This document shows, one piece after another, positions 49,347-58,571 of a stretch of 64,000 bases of DNA (its first letter is position 1; each line of letters starts with the position of its first letter). Origin of the DNA: Caballeronia insecticola (GTDB lineage: Bacteria > Pseudomonadota > Gammaproteobacteria > Burkholderiales > Burkholderiaceae); the NCBI RefSeq assembly GCF_000402035.1, contig NC_021287.1, positions 2,852,001 to 2,916,000 of the forward strand, in the 5' to 3' direction. The translations under genes and the position numbers were made by a program. The notes below the pieces were generated by a model, which made no database searches, was not told the origin of the DNA, and worked only from the letters and a program-made list of their open reading frames with translations.

Positions 49347-49883
49347 ATGGCACGCAACATCGAAATCAAGGCGCGCGCGCATCAGTTCGAGCAATTGCGC
49401 GAACGCGCGGCCGCGCTCGCCACCGACGCGCCGCTGGTGTTCCGCCAGCAAGATTTCTTCTACGACGTGCCCACCGGACGCCTGAAGTTGCGCCAGTTCG
49501 ACGACGGCACGCCCTCCGAGCTGATCTTCTATCAGCGCGACGACCGCGACGGTCCGAAAGTCTCCTACTACTCGCGCAGCCCGGTAACCAATCCCGAAGC
49601 GATGCACGCGCTGCTCGCGCAGGCGCTGACGACGCGCGGCATCGTGTCGAAGGAACGTCACGTGTATCTGGTCGGACGCACGCGGATTCATCTGGACCGC
49701 GTGGACGGCCTGGGCGATTTCATCGAACTGGAAGTGCTGCTCGGCCAGGACGACGACGAAGCCGGCGGCGAACAGGAAGCCCACGCGATGTTCACGCGAC
49801 TGGGCGTGGGCGAAGCGGACCTGGTGCCGCTCGCGTATGTCGATTTGCTGAATCCGTCTCAGGAAGCGTCGGCTGCCAGATGA
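49347..49883 (+). CDS. CYTH-domain protein, class IV adenylate cyclase-like
   Basis: 178 residues forming one CYTH tunnel-fold domain. The metal/phosphate motif near the start is NIEIKAR (ExExK type), followed by the charged strands RQQDFFYDVPTGRLKLRQ, LIFYQRDD, RTRIHLDRVDGLGDFIELEV. Relatives are CyaB-type adenylate cyclases and thiamine triphosphatases; the hallmark RIHLDxVxxLGxFxELE strand fits CyaB. Actual cAMP synthesis is not certain. Its last 25 bp overlap the convergent lrp-type gene. Confidence 0.85.
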   Translation: MARNIEIKARAHQFEQLRERAAALATDAPLVFRQQDFFYDVPTGRLKLRQFDDGTPSELIFYQRDDRDGPKVSYYSRSPVTNPEAMHALLAQALTTRGIVSKERHVYLVGRTRIHLDRVDGLGDFIELEVLLGQDDDEAGGEQEAHAMFTRLGVGEADLVPLAYVDLLNPSQEASAAR

Positions 49884-50344
49884 GTGAGCGGCAGCGGACC
49901 GTTGCGCTTGAATGTCGTGAGCACGATGTTCGAGCGCACGCTGTCCACGCCCGGCACGCGCATCAGCTTCTTCATGACGAAGCCTGACAGCGCGTTCAGA
50001 TCCGGCGCCACGATGCGCAGCAGATAGTCGGCGTCGCCCACCGTCGCGTGGCATTCGAGCACTTCGGGCAGCATTTCGATCTGCTGCTGGAACTGCTCGA
50101 TGATCGAATCGCCGTGATGCTTGAGCTTCAGACTTGTGAACGCCGTGACGCCCAGGCCCAGCTTTTCGGGCCGCAAAACCACCCGATATCCTTCGATCAC
50201 CCCTGCCGTTTCCAGCCGTTGGAGACGCCGACCGATCTGCGACGGCGAGAGCGGCACCTGCTCGCCCAATTGTTGATGCGTGGCCCGGCCGAAGCGCTGA
50301 AGCACGTCGATTAAGGCGAGGTCGAAATGATCGAGATCGAGCAT
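49859..50344 (-). CDS. Lrp/AsnC-family transcriptional regulator
   Basis: 161 residues. N-terminal helix-turn-helix (LALIDVLQRFGRATHQQLGE, QVPLSPSQIGRRLQRLE) and a C-terminal RAM ligand domain (VLECHATVGDADYLLRIVAPD, VPGVDSVRSNIVLTTFK). The family senses amino acids as octamers. It converges on the CYTH gene with overlapping ends, so antisense effects between the two transcripts are possible. Nothing shows its target genes. Confidence 0.95.
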   Translation of the reverse strand: MLDLDHFDLALIDVLQRFGRATHQQLGEQVPLSPSQIGRRLQRLETAGVIEGYRVVLRPEKLGLGVTAFTSLKLKHHGDSIIEQFQQQIEMLPEVLECHATVGDADYLLRIVAPDLNALSGFVMKKLMRVPGVDSVRSNIVLTTFKRNGPLPLTHLAADAS

Positions 50345-50592
50345 GAGGCGGATTCGCGCAGAAACGAGAGTAGATGCGACTTTATCGCATTGACGCGCGC
50401 CCGCTCACATACCCCTTGCGTGAAAAGGCCGTTTCGCGCAAGGTTTAACGAAAGCTTACAGCGGCAAACAAGGTAACGTCCGTGTTACGAACAATGACAA
50501 TGCCGAAAGCCGAAAATCGGGCAAATCCGGCTGAAAACAATCACCTGGAAGCAATTGCGAAGCAAAAAGAAAGGATGATGACGGCTTTTCTT

Positions 50593-50823
50593 TCAGCCGC
50601 GAATGCCGTTTTTGAAACGTTCGTAAGCTTCCCACGCGGCACGCGCGTCGTCGTCCAGTTGCTCGGGTAGAAGGACTGACTGACGCTGTACAATCAGCAG
50701 CGCATAGGGCCTGGACAGCGCGCTTGCCTCCTTGCAGAGGCGGAGTTCGTCGCCGCTGGACGGCGAGCGGCCGCGCCAGTAGTTGATCGCGGCTTCGAGT
50801 TCGTTGATCGGAATGACGGCCAT
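50593..50823 (-). CDS. Small DUF3717-like protein
   Basis: 76 residues from the ATG at 50823 (MAVIPINELEAAINYWRGRS). This N-terminus resembles DUF3717 proteins that I recall from Burkholderiaceae; the assignment is from memory of the family, not a search. The sequence is helical and charged, with SSGDELRLCKEASALSRPYA in the middle and a DARAAWEAYERF end. An in-frame start six codons earlier is possible. Function unknown. It is divergent from the two-component regulator gene, 182 bp away. Confidence 0.7.
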   Translation of the reverse strand: MAVIPINELEAAINYWRGRSPSSGDELRLCKEASALSRPYALLIVQRQSVLLPEQLDDDARAAWEAYERFKNGIRG

Positions 50824-51005
50824 GTCCGGGCAGAAAGACATTCGGTGTACGGCCGCTCGCGTCTGTTTCGGAAACGGTCGAGCACGCCGTGTGAAAAGTA
50901 AGTATTAACCGGCTCGAGCCCGCCGCCGCGTCGCGCATCTGGTGTGTCACCATAGAAGCGCCGCCCCGCCGGCCCGAGTTCAACCCATTGTACTTGAGCG
51001 ACTCC

Positions 51006-51692
51006 ATGCGAATCCTTCTGATCGAAGACGACCGCCCCATCGCGCGCGGCATTCAAAGCAGCCTCGAACAATCCGGCTTCACGGTCGACATGGTGCACGA
51101 CGGCATCTTTGCCGAGCAGGCGCTCGCGCAGAATCGCCACGAGCTCGTCATTCTCGATCTCGGCTTGCCCGGCATCGACGGCATGACGCTGCTCTCGCGC
51201 TTCCGCCAGGGCAATCGGCACACGCCGGTGATCATCCTCACCGCGCGCGACGAACTGCACGATCGCGTGCAGGGCCTGAACAGCGGCGCCGACGACTACA
51301 TGCTGAAGCCCTTCGAGCCGCAGGAGCTTGAAGCGCGCATCCGCGCCGTGATGCGCCGCAGCGGCCCGCACGGCGACGTGCCGCGCCCCGAAGTGTCGCT
51401 CGGCGGCCTGCGTCTGTCGGGTGTCGATCGCCGCATCTTCAACGACGAACGTCCGCTCGAACTCTCGCCGCGCGAATTCGCCGTACTCGAGATGCTGTTG
51501 CTGCGCCACGGCCGCGTCGTGAGCAAGGCGCAATTGCAGGATCACCTGACGCACTTCGGCGGCGATCTCGGCGATACGGCCATCGAAGTCTACGTGCATC
51601 GCGTGCGTAAAAAGCTGGAAAACACGCGCGTCGAAATCGTTACGGTGCGCGGCTTCGGCTATCTGCTTCAGGAGATTCGCCAGGCGGCGTGA
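51006..51692 (+). CDS. OmpR/PhoB-family response regulator (TctD-like)
   Basis: 228 residues. Receiver domain with acidic pair EDD near 7-9, phosphoacceptor Asp51 in LVILDLGLPGIDG and conserved Lys in MLKPFEPQELEARI; then a winged-helix domain from about 125 (LELSPREFAVLEMLLLRHGR, GDTAIEVYVHRVRKKLE). ATG at 51006 chosen; an in-frame TTG lies 18 nt upstream. It pairs with the histidine kinase 33 bp downstream. Confidence 0.94.
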   Translation: MRILLIEDDRPIARGIQSSLEQSGFTVDMVHDGIFAEQALAQNRHELVILDLGLPGIDGMTLLSRFRQGNRHTPVIILTARDELHDRVQGLNSGADDYMLKPFEPQELEARIRAVMRRSGPHGDVPRPEVSLGGLRLSGVDRRIFNDERPLELSPREFAVLEMLLLRHGRVVSKAQLQDHLTHFGGDLGDTAIEVYVHRVRKKLENTRVEIVTVRGFGYLLQEIRQAA

Positions 51693-51724
51693 CGTTGTCG
51701 CGCCTGCCGCCGCGATAAGACGCC

Positions 51725-53239
51725 TTGCGATTTCCCACCCGGCGCGCGGGCGACCAGCGTTTCGCCCGCGAAGACTGGCTCGATCTGGCGCGATCGAAAG
51801 CCGCCCCAACCCCGGCCCCGCCGAGCCTGCGCCGCACGCTGCTGCGCCGGCTCGCCGCGCCGCTGTCCCTGCTCGCGCTGATGAGCGGCCTCATGGCGTA
51901 CTGGCTCGCGTGGCAATACACGCAGCACGTCGTCGACCGCTCGCTCGCGGATCTCGCCACCGCCATCTCCAAGCAGATCCAGCTCGCGGGCGTCGATGCC
52001 CCCGTGACCGTGCCGCCGCTCGCGCAGGCGATGTTCTCCGATCCCGTCGAGCAGCTCATCTACCGCATCAGCACCGGCGACGAGGAAATCGCCGGCGAGC
52101 CCGGACTGCCGCTCACCGGCAGCAACGTGCGGCGCATCCACTACGCGTATGTCTTCGAGACGCACTTTCAGGGCGTCTCCGTGCGCGCGGCTCAGGTTCG
52201 CGTGCCGCAGCCGACCGGCAATCCGATCGTCGTGGAAGTGGCGCAGCGCGTCGGCTCGCGTTACCGCATCGCGGTGGAGTTTCTGATCGCGATCATGATG
52301 CCGCTCGCGCTGCTGCTGCTCGCCGGCTGGGTGATCGTGTGGCGCGTCGTGAATCAGCAGCTGAACCCGCTCACCGATCTCGCCGACGCGCTCAACCAGC
52401 AGACGCACATCTCGCTCGAACCCGTCGATGAAACGTATGTGCCGGGCGAAATCCGTCCGCTCACGAGCGCGATGAACGCCCTGCTCGTGCGCCTGCAGAC
52501 GGCGCTCGATGCGCAACGCAAATTCATCGCCGATGCCGCGCATCAGTTGCGCACGCCGTTGACCGCCGTGAAGCTGCACGCCGAGCAGGCGCTCAGTTCA
52601 CGCGACCCCGCGAAGGCCATCGAAGCGGTGAAGGAATTGCGTGCGTCGGCCGACCGCGCGGTGCGTCTGTCGAATCAGTTGCTTTCGCTTGCGCGCGCGG
52701 AGCCGGGCGAGCAGGTCGCGCGTTTCGCCGATTTCGACTTCGCCGCGCTCGCCTTCGAAACCGGCGCGGAGTGGGTGCCGCGCGCGCTCGCCGCGCATGT
52801 CGATCTCGGCTTTCAGCGCCTCGACGATCCCGAGAATGAGCATCCCCTGATCGTGCGCGGCAATATCGTGCTTACGCGCGAAGTGATCGCAAACCTGATC
52901 GACAACGCGCTCAAGTACGTTCCGCCGTCGCGCGTCGACGGGGCGCGCATCACGTTGACGGTCACCGAATGGCGCGATGCCGATTACCGCCGCTTCGGCG
53001 AAGTCGTCGTGGAAGACAACGGGCCGGGTGTGCCGCCCGATCAGCAACCGGATCTCTTCAAGCGCTTCTTCCGCGGCGACGGCCAGAGCGTCGAAGGCGG
53101 CGCGGGACTCGGTCTCGCGATCGTGCACGATATCGTCGTGCTGCACGGCGGCAGCGTGCATTACGAGGACGCGCCCGAAGGCGGCGCGCGCTTCATCGTG
53201 CGCATGCCGTTGAAGGAAGAGAAACACGCCTCGCAATGA
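51725..53239 (+). CDS. Sensor histidine kinase (TctE-like)
   Basis: About 504 residues. A first membrane helix near 45-65 (LSLLALMSGLMAYWLAW), a periplasmic 2CSK_N-type sensor segment, a second helix near 185-205 (FLIAIMMPLALLLLAGWVIVW), and a dimerisation/phosphoacceptor box DAAHQLRTPLTAVKLHAEQ with His near 273. N box NLIDNALKYV, G1 VEDNGPGVP and G2 GAGLGLAIVHDI follow. The start is uncertain: TTG at 51725 follows a weak AAGA. The TctDE type often controls tricarboxylate uptake, but no tctABC is nearby. Confidence 0.93.
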   Translation: MRFPTRRAGDQRFAREDWLDLARSKAAPTPAPPSLRRTLLRRLAAPLSLLALMSGLMAYWLAWQYTQHVVDRSLADLATAISKQIQLAGVDAPVTVPPLAQAMFSDPVEQLIYRISTGDEEIAGEPGLPLTGSNVRRIHYAYVFETHFQGVSVRAAQVRVPQPTGNPIVVEVAQRVGSRYRIAVEFLIAIMMPLALLLLAGWVIVWRVVNQQLNPLTDLADALNQQTHISLEPVDETYVPGEIRPLTSAMNALLVRLQTALDAQRKFIADAAHQLRTPLTAVKLHAEQALSSRDPAKAIEAVKELRASADRAVRLSNQLLSLARAEPGEQVARFADFDFAALAFETGAEWVPRALAAHVDLGFQRLDDPENEHPLIVRGNIVLTREVIANLIDNALKYVPPSRVDGARITLTVTEWRDADYRRFGEVVVEDNGPGVPPDQQPDLFKRFFRGDGQSVEGGAGLGLAIVHDIVVLHGGSVHYEDAPEGGARFIVRMPLKEEKHASQ

Positions 53240-53276
53240 AAAGAGCCACGGGTGCAATGCAGCCGTGGCTCTTTTT
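53239..53276. terminator. Bidirectional intrinsic terminator
   Basis: A 10-bp stem AGAGCCACGG/CCGTGGCTCT with AAA and TTTTT flanks. It serves the convergent kinase and SET-domain genes. Confidence 0.85.
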
Positions 53277-53294
53277 CAACGCCGCTCGGGCGAC

Positions 53295-53747
53295 TTACTT
53301 CTTCTTCAAAGCGAGCATGGTTCCGCGGCACTTCTTCGCGCCGCAGCGGCACTCGTATTCCTTCTTGAGCTTTTTCGTGATGCGACCTTCGATCACGAGC
53401 CCGTAGTCGTAATTCAACTCTTCTTCCGGCTCGATATCGCGCAGCGCGTGGATGAACACGCGGCCTTCGACTTCCTCGGCTTCGCAGTTCGGCGCGCACG
53501 AGTGGTTGATGTACTTCGCGCTGTTGCCCTCGAGCTTGCCGTCGATCACGCGGCCGTCGTCGAGTGCGAAGTAGAACGTGTGATTGGGCTCGTCGGGATT
53601 GTGCGGATGGCGGCGCAACGCTTCCTTCCACGAGATGCGCTCGCCCTTGTATTCCATCACCTTCTCGCCCGCGGCGATGTGCTTCGTGGCAAACACGCCT
53701 TTGCCGTGCACGCCGGAGCGGCGAACGGTGACCCTGCGTGAACTCAT
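53295..53747 (-). CDS. SET-domain protein lysine methyltransferase
   Basis: 150 residues made almost entirely of a SET domain: GVHGKGVFATKHIAAGE near 13-29, EYKGERIS, the SAM/substrate motif YINHSCAPNCEAEE near 90-103, and ELNYDYG near 125, followed by a post-SET zinc cluster CRCGAKKCRG near 137-146. ATG at 53747 follows AAGGATTCATTCG; a long upstream frame overlaps the oxidoreductase. Lysine-rich C-terminus (ALKKK). SET domains are characteristic of eukaryotes but occur in some bacteria. The substrate in this bacterium is unknown. Confidence 0.93.
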   Translation of the reverse strand: MSSRRVTVRRSGVHGKGVFATKHIAAGEKVMEYKGERISWKEALRRHPHNPDEPNHTFYFALDDGRVIDGKLEGNSAKYINHSCAPNCEAEEVEGRVFIHALRDIEPEEELNYDYGLVIEGRITKKLKKEYECRCGAKKCRGTMLALKKK

Positions 53748-53898
53748 CGAATGAATCCTTAAATAACGCTTCGCTCCCGCGCGATCGGGATGAACATCGG
53801 GATGAAAAAAAACGCGGTGGCTTCGATGCCGCCGCGTTCGCTCGGTCGGGCGCTGCCGCCCGACACACCGGTATCCTACACTCCCGCATCGATGCTGA

Positions 53899-55011
53899 TC
53901 AACGTTGCCCGATCGTGATCTCACCGAACAGGTTCTTCTGCTCGCGCGGTTGCGAGCGCCAGTATTGCGGCGGCGCCGTGACGGTCGCGCCGAGTTCGGC
54001 GGCCGCGTGCCACGGCCAGCGCGGATCGTAGAGCATGGCGCGCGCCATCGCAACGAAATCCGCCTTGCCGCTCGCGACGATTTCTTCCGCTTCCGCAGCC
54101 TCCGTGATCAGGCCGACCGCAACGGTGTTCACGCCCGTCGCTTCCTTCACGGCCTGCGCGAACGGCACCTGATATCCCGACGACAACGGAATCTTCTGCA
54201 ACGGCGATACGCCGCCCGAGGACACATCGACCCAGTCGACGCCGCGCTTTTTCAGCTCACCCGCGAACGCGATCGTGTCCTCGATGCCCCAGCCGCCTTC
54301 GATCCAATCCGTCGCGGAGACGCGCACGCCGACCGGCTTGTCGGCGGGAAACGCGGCGCGCACGGCATCGAAGATTTCGAGCGGATAACGCATGCGATTC
54401 TCGCGCGAACCGCCGTATTCGTCGGTGCGCTGATTGGCGAGCGGCGACAGGAACTGATGCAGCAGATAGCCATGCGCGCAATGTACTTCGATGCCGTCGA
54501 TACCCAGCCGCGCCGCGCGCTTCGCCGACGCGACGAAGGCTTCTTTCACGCGCATGAGGCCGGCGGTATCGAGCGCGAGCGGCGGCGTTTCTTCCGGCTT
54601 ATGCGGAATGGCCGACGGCGCGAAGGTCATCCAGCCGCCATCGGCGACGGAGATCAGCTGGCCGCCTTCCCACGGCTTGCGGCTCGATGCCTTGCGGCCC
54701 GCGTGCGACAGTTGCATCGTCACGGCGATCTTCGAATACTGGCGAATCGCCGCGAGCACGGGGCGCAGCGCCGCTTCGGTCGCGTCGTCCCACAGGCCGA
54801 GATCGCCGGGCGTGATGCGTCCGTCCGGCTCGACGGAAGTCGCCTCGATGAACAGCATGCCCGCGCCGGACAACGCGAGCTGGCCCAGATGGATCATGTG
54901 CCACGCCGTGGCCTCGCCGCGCTCGGCGGAGTACTGGCACATCGGCGAGACGAAAATGCGATTCGGAAGCTGAAGGCTGCGTAGGGTTGCGGGGGTGAAG
55001 AGCGCGCTCAT
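53899..55011 (-). CDS. Old Yellow Enzyme-family NADPH/NADH:flavin oxidoreductase (YqjM/NamA-like)
   Basis: A 370-residue FMN-dependent ene-reductase. YqjM-type active site: CQYSAERGEATAWH with the Cys that modulates FMN near residue 25, QLSHAGRKAS, the substrate-binding HCAHGYLLHQFLSP, and NQRTDEYGGSRENRMRYPLE. The C-terminal phosphate-binding part reads VAMARAMLYDPRWPWHAA. Family enzymes reduce activated alkenes and electrophiles. It lies upstream of the SET gene on the same strand (151-bp gap). Confidence 0.95.
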   Translation of the reverse strand: MSALFTPATLRSLQLPNRIFVSPMCQYSAERGEATAWHMIHLGQLALSGAGMLFIEATSVEPDGRITPGDLGLWDDATEAALRPVLAAIRQYSKIAVTMQLSHAGRKASSRKPWEGGQLISVADGGWMTFAPSAIPHKPEETPPLALDTAGLMRVKEAFVASAKRAARLGIDGIEVHCAHGYLLHQFLSPLANQRTDEYGGSRENRMRYPLEIFDAVRAAFPADKPVGVRVSATDWIEGGWGIEDTIAFAGELKKRGVDWVDVSSGGVSPLQKIPLSSGYQVPFAQAVKEATGVNTVAVGLITEAAEAEEIVASGKADFVAMARAMLYDPRWPWHAAAELGATVTAPPQYWRSQPREQKNLFGEITIGQR

Positions 55012-55138
55012 GTCGGGATCTCGCTGCTGGAAAAGGTGCGATCGAGAATAGCACCGGGGTTTTTTCCATGCAGGAACGCCGGCCGTGGTCCGCGCGACGT
55101 GTCAAACGCGATGCGTCATACCATCACACATCAATTCA

Positions 55139-55861
55139 TCAGCGTTCGCCGGATGCGAAGCGGTCGAGCCATTCGCCGAACATCGCGCGGGCGGCGCGTT
55201 CGAGCCCGGCGCCGTGCCGTGCGGTTTCCTTGCGCAATTGCGCGACCGTCTGACCGCTGCGCGCGATATCGCCCGGATAGGTCACAAGCCAGCTCTCGAA
55301 GCGCTCGGTCAGCACTTCCGGATGGCACTGCAGCGCGAGCACATGTTCGCCCCAGGTGAACGCCTGATGCGCGCACTTTTGCGTCGATGCGAGCAGCGTC
55401 GCGCCCTCGGGGAGATCGAAGGTATCGCCGTGCCAGTGGAAAACGGGAACGGGCGCGCCGTCGGCTTCGAGATGGCGCAGCGCGGACGCGCGCCCCGCGT
55501 CGGTCAGCGTGAGCGGCGCCCAGCCGAGTTCGAGTTCGCCCGACGAATACACGCGCGCACCGAGCGCCCGCGCGATCAGCTGCGAGCCCAGACAAATGCC
55601 GATGGTCGGCAGGCCCGCCGCGATGCGCTTCTCCAGCATGGAAAGCAGCGGCGCGAGATGCGGATAGTGCGCATCTTCGTATGCGCCGATCGGCCCGCCG
55701 AGCACGACGAGCAACGACGGATCGAGCGGATTGGGCGCATCGATGCGACCGCGCCCGACATCCAGATAGCGCACCAGATGGCCGCGATCGCCGAGCACGT
55801 GTTCGAGACTGCCCAGATCTTCGAAATAGACGTGGCGAATGGCCAGGACTTCATGTTTCAT
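55139..55861 (-). CDS. Class I glutamine amidotransferase-like protein
   Basis: 240 residues with one GATase1 domain. Nucleophile elbow PTIGICLGSQLIARALG near residues 84-100, and the catalytic His and Glu in ALQCHPEVLTERFE. It resembles GMP synthase glutaminase domains but has no synthetase domain, so it may be a free glutaminase, a gamma-glutamyl hydrolase or a PuuD-like enzyme. It is transcribed toward the OYE gene, 127 bp away. Confidence 0.9.
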   Translation of the reverse strand: MKHEVLAIRHVYFEDLGSLEHVLGDRGHLVRYLDVGRGRIDAPNPLDPSLLVVLGGPIGAYEDAHYPHLAPLLSMLEKRIAAGLPTIGICLGSQLIARALGARVYSSGELELGWAPLTLTDAGRASALRHLEADGAPVPVFHWHGDTFDLPEGATLLASTQKCAHQAFTWGEHVLALQCHPEVLTERFESWLVTYPGDIARSGQTVAQLRKETARHGAGLERAARAMFGEWLDRFASGER

Positions 55862-56013
55862 CGGCGGCTTTCCGTAGTTCGAATGCGCATTGCTCGGTCA
55901 GAATGAGCGACGAGCCGCGCCTCGCGGTGAGGCGCGACGGGCACAGTCTAACCGACTCGCCGCGGCCTCACAGCGTGGATGCCGCCGAATGGTCCGCCCT
56001 CTCTGCCTGAAAT

Positions 56014-56658
56014 TCAGGCGATCTGGGCGAAGACCTTCCAGCTCTTCTTCTGCGTGGCGACGTCGGCTTCTTCGTATACCGAACAGTCGAGTCGCAAGTC
56101 AGTGTCCGCCATGTCGATCTGCAAGAGCGCGCAATGATGCGGCGCTTTCTTCGGATTCTTGCTGATTTCGAAATGCGAGCAGGAAAGGCACATGCGATGC
56201 GCCGGAATCTGCTGCTGCGATTCGAGCTGACGGATGGTCTTGAGCAGCGTGCGATAGAACGCCGCCTGCTCGTCCTCGCGCAGCGTGCCGACCGCCTTCG
56301 CGAGGAAGTCCGGCCATTGCAGCGCCTTCTTCGCCGCCGTTCGGCCTCGGCCTGTCAGCCGCACCGCGAGCGCGCGGCCGTCGTCGAGGGCGCGACGCTT
56401 TTCGACCAGACCTTTGCCTTCGAGCGTGCTCACCGCATCGCTCGTCGTGGCGGCGGTCAACGCCGTTTCACGCGCGATCTCGCCGAGCCGCAACGGCCCC
56501 TTGCGCTGCATCAGCAGTACGAGAATTTCACCCTGGGTCGGCGTGAGCCCCGCGCCCTCCGCCCATTCCCATGCCTGGCTGCGCATCGCGGTGCTCAGCC
56601 GCAGCAGGCCGTGGGTCACCCGCCCCGTCGCCCGCTCTCCGTAAACGCCTTCACTCAT
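56014..56658 (-). CDS. MarR-family regulator with cysteine-rich C-terminal extension
   Basis: 214 residues. Winged helix: LTPTQGEILVLLMQRKGPLR, LGEIARETALTAATTSDAVS, wing RRALDDGRALAVRLT. Unlike a standard MarR of about 150 residues, it has a 60-residue tail with four cysteines and several histidines: CLSCSHFE, then KAPHHCALL and RLDCSVYEE. The C-x2-C plus H-H-C and C layout could bind zinc or an iron-sulfur cluster (inference). It stands alone. Confidence 0.9.
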   Translation of the reverse strand: MSEGVYGERATGRVTHGLLRLSTAMRSQAWEWAEGAGLTPTQGEILVLLMQRKGPLRLGEIARETALTAATTSDAVSTLEGKGLVEKRRALDDGRALAVRLTGRGRTAAKKALQWPDFLAKAVGTLREDEQAAFYRTLLKTIRQLESQQQIPAHRMCLSCSHFEISKNPKKAPHHCALLQIDMADTDLRLDCSVYEEADVATQKKSWKVFAQIA

Positions 56659-57417
56659 AGTCTTTCGCTTGTAGTTCCGCTTATGGGTTTAACGGCACGT
56701 TCGCGCGAACCGCCGCGAACACCGGTCCGAAACGCCGCCGCAAGAAGTACTCCGAACCCTTCGCAGCCTGCAGTTCCAGCCCGGTCCCCGCCGTCTCAAA
56801 ATTCAGGCGTGCCAAGCCATATGGCATTCCTGAATGGGGACGTTGCAACACTCTTCGTTATGCGCCTTCTTTTGAACCGGCTTTTTGGTCCGGCTTCGTG
56901 GCGCTGTTTTCCTGCCGACTATCACGCTACGACGGCAGTTTCGTCATTCTAAGCGACATAGAACAAACGTACACCTTAATTATCCACGCAAAACTGTGGA
57001 TAACCCGAGGGGAAAGCGCGTGGCTGTCATGTTCAAACGCTTGCTAATTCCGTGTGCTAGTCAGGCGCTTTCGCATTGCTAAAAGTTCCTGCCTCGATGG
57101 ATGCATAAGCTGAATGGCTATCGCTCACCAAAGTGCTTGCCCAGAGCACTCACCCAAAGCATTGACTTTGCATCGCTTTTTGCGATCCGCCATAGCGGAA
57201 GCCGCACATTGCCGGCGACGATTACTTCGGTATGCGGACTCATCGAAGCAAACTTTGGACGCGCCGGATTGATTCATTTCAAACGTTGGCGCAAACGCTT
57301 TATTCCCGCCGCGCCTGATGCACGTATTTCATACGGACTAAAAAAAAAGCTGCTTCGATTTTCATCCAAGCAGCCTTTCGTCTTAGTTCGACGCCAATTG
57401 GCGACGTAAGCGCAGTG
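56659..57417. other. 759-bp gene-free region with an inverted DnaA-box pair
   Basis: Contains two DnaA-like boxes in inverted orientation: TTATCCACG (56980-56988) and TGTGGATAA (56995-57003). An AT-richer part follows, then a minus-strand terminator at the right end. Short ORFs here lack good start sites and family-like residues. Confidence 0.5.
57341..57376 (-). terminator. Intrinsic terminator downstream of the YbdK gene
   Basis: Stem GCTGCTT/AAGCAGC with a 12-nt loop; eight or nine A on the plus strand give a long minus-strand U tract. Confidence 0.85.
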
Positions 57418-58530
57418 TTATTGGCGCCACTGCAGGCACTGCTGCCTGACCGCCTCGTGCAGCGACTTTTCCTTGTCGAAGACGCCGCGCAGCCAGGTTG
57501 CATCGTTCATGCCGCGCGCGATATCCGCGACCTGCGCGAGCGCCGCCTGCGATCCGAGCGCTTCGGCGTGCGGCGCGAGCACGTCGAGCGTGGCGAGAAT
57601 GTCTTCGCCGATCGTGCGCCGCTCGCCCGTCTGCGGATGAATACACATGCCTTCCAGCCCGAAGCGGCACGCCTCGAAGCGGTTGAACGTGTAGACGAGG
57701 TAATCGTCTTCGGCCGGCATGAGCGGCTTGTCGAGCAGCAGATAACGCGAAAGCGTCTGGATATAGCAGGCGATCGCGGCCGCGCGATCGACCGACAGCG
57801 GCGTGTCCATCACGCGGACTTCGATAGTCCCGAAGCCGGGCTTCGGCCGGATATCCCAGTAGAAGTCCTTCATGCTGTTCACGACGCCCGTGTTCACCAT
57901 CTTCGAGAAATACTCCTCGAAGCTGTCCCAGGTCAGCACGAACGGCGCGCGGCCCGACAGCGGAAACGCGAACACCGAGTTCAGACGCGCCGAGTGAAAG
58001 CCCGTATCGACGCCCTGAATGTACGGCGACGAAGCCGAAAGCGCGATGAAATGCGGGATATAGCGCGACATCGAGTGCAGCAGGAAGAGCGCGCTGTTCG
58101 GATCGGGACAACCGATATGCACGTGCTGGCCGAACACCGTGAACTGCTTCGCGAGATAGCCGTACAGCTCGGAGATGTACTGAAAGCGCGGTGCGTCATA
58201 TATTTGCCGGTCGCTCCATTGCTGGAACGCGTGCGTGCCGCCGCCGGCGAGACCGACATTCAGCTGATCCGCCGCCGCGACGAGCGTGTCGCGGATCGTG
58301 CGCAGATCGGTCACGGCCTGCTCGTGCGTCGTGCAGATGCCGGTCGACAGCTCGATCATGCTTTCGGTGATTTCCGGCGTGATGTTGCCCGGAATCTTTT
58401 CGTCCTTGATGAGACGCATGAGGTCCGACGCCGCGCGCGTCAGATCGTAGTCGTGCGTATTGACGACCTGGATCTCCAGCTCGACGCCGAATGTGAACGG
58501 TTCGGAGTTGATGAAAGGTTCGAGTGCCAT
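57418..58530 (-). CDS. ybdK: YbdK-family carboxylate-amine ligase (glutamate-cysteine ligase 2-like)
   Basis: 370 residues, the usual length. [19 protein letters not shown] near 13-31 gives the Mg-binding glutamates, then [20 protein letters not shown], the GGGTHAF and [11 protein letters not shown] motifs, and [19 protein letters not shown]. Relatives have weak gamma-glutamylcysteine synthetase activity, and the true substrate is unsettled. 41 bp separate it from the Kef-like antiporter gene upstream, so they are likely cotranscribed. A terminator follows it. Confidence 0.93.
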   Translation of the reverse strand: MALEPFINSEPFTFGVELEIQVVNTHDYDLTRAASDLMRLIKDEKIPGNITPEITESMIELSTGICTTHEQAVTDLRTIRDTLVAAADQLNVGLAGGGTHAFQQWSDRQIYDAPRFQYISELYGYLAKQFTVFGQHVHIGCPDPNSALFLLHSMSRYIPHFIALSASSPYIQGVDTGFHSARLNSVFAFPLSGRAPFVLTWDSFEEYFSKMVNTGVVNSMKDFYWDIRPKPGFGTIEVRVMDTPLSVDRAAAIACYIQTLSRYLLLDKPLMPAEDDYLVYTFNRFEACRFGLEGMCIHPQTGERRTIGEDILATLDVLAPHAEALGSQAALAQVADIARGMNDATWLRGVFDKEKSLHEAVRQQCLQWRQ

Positions 58531-58571
58531 GGCGCCTCTTGAATGATCAATGCCTGAGCGGTCGGGGCGCG

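Noticed and set aside
57101..57409. 102-codon plus-strand ORF in the gap before the YbdK gene
   Set aside because: It runs into the terminator hairpin of the opposite strand and shows no coding character.
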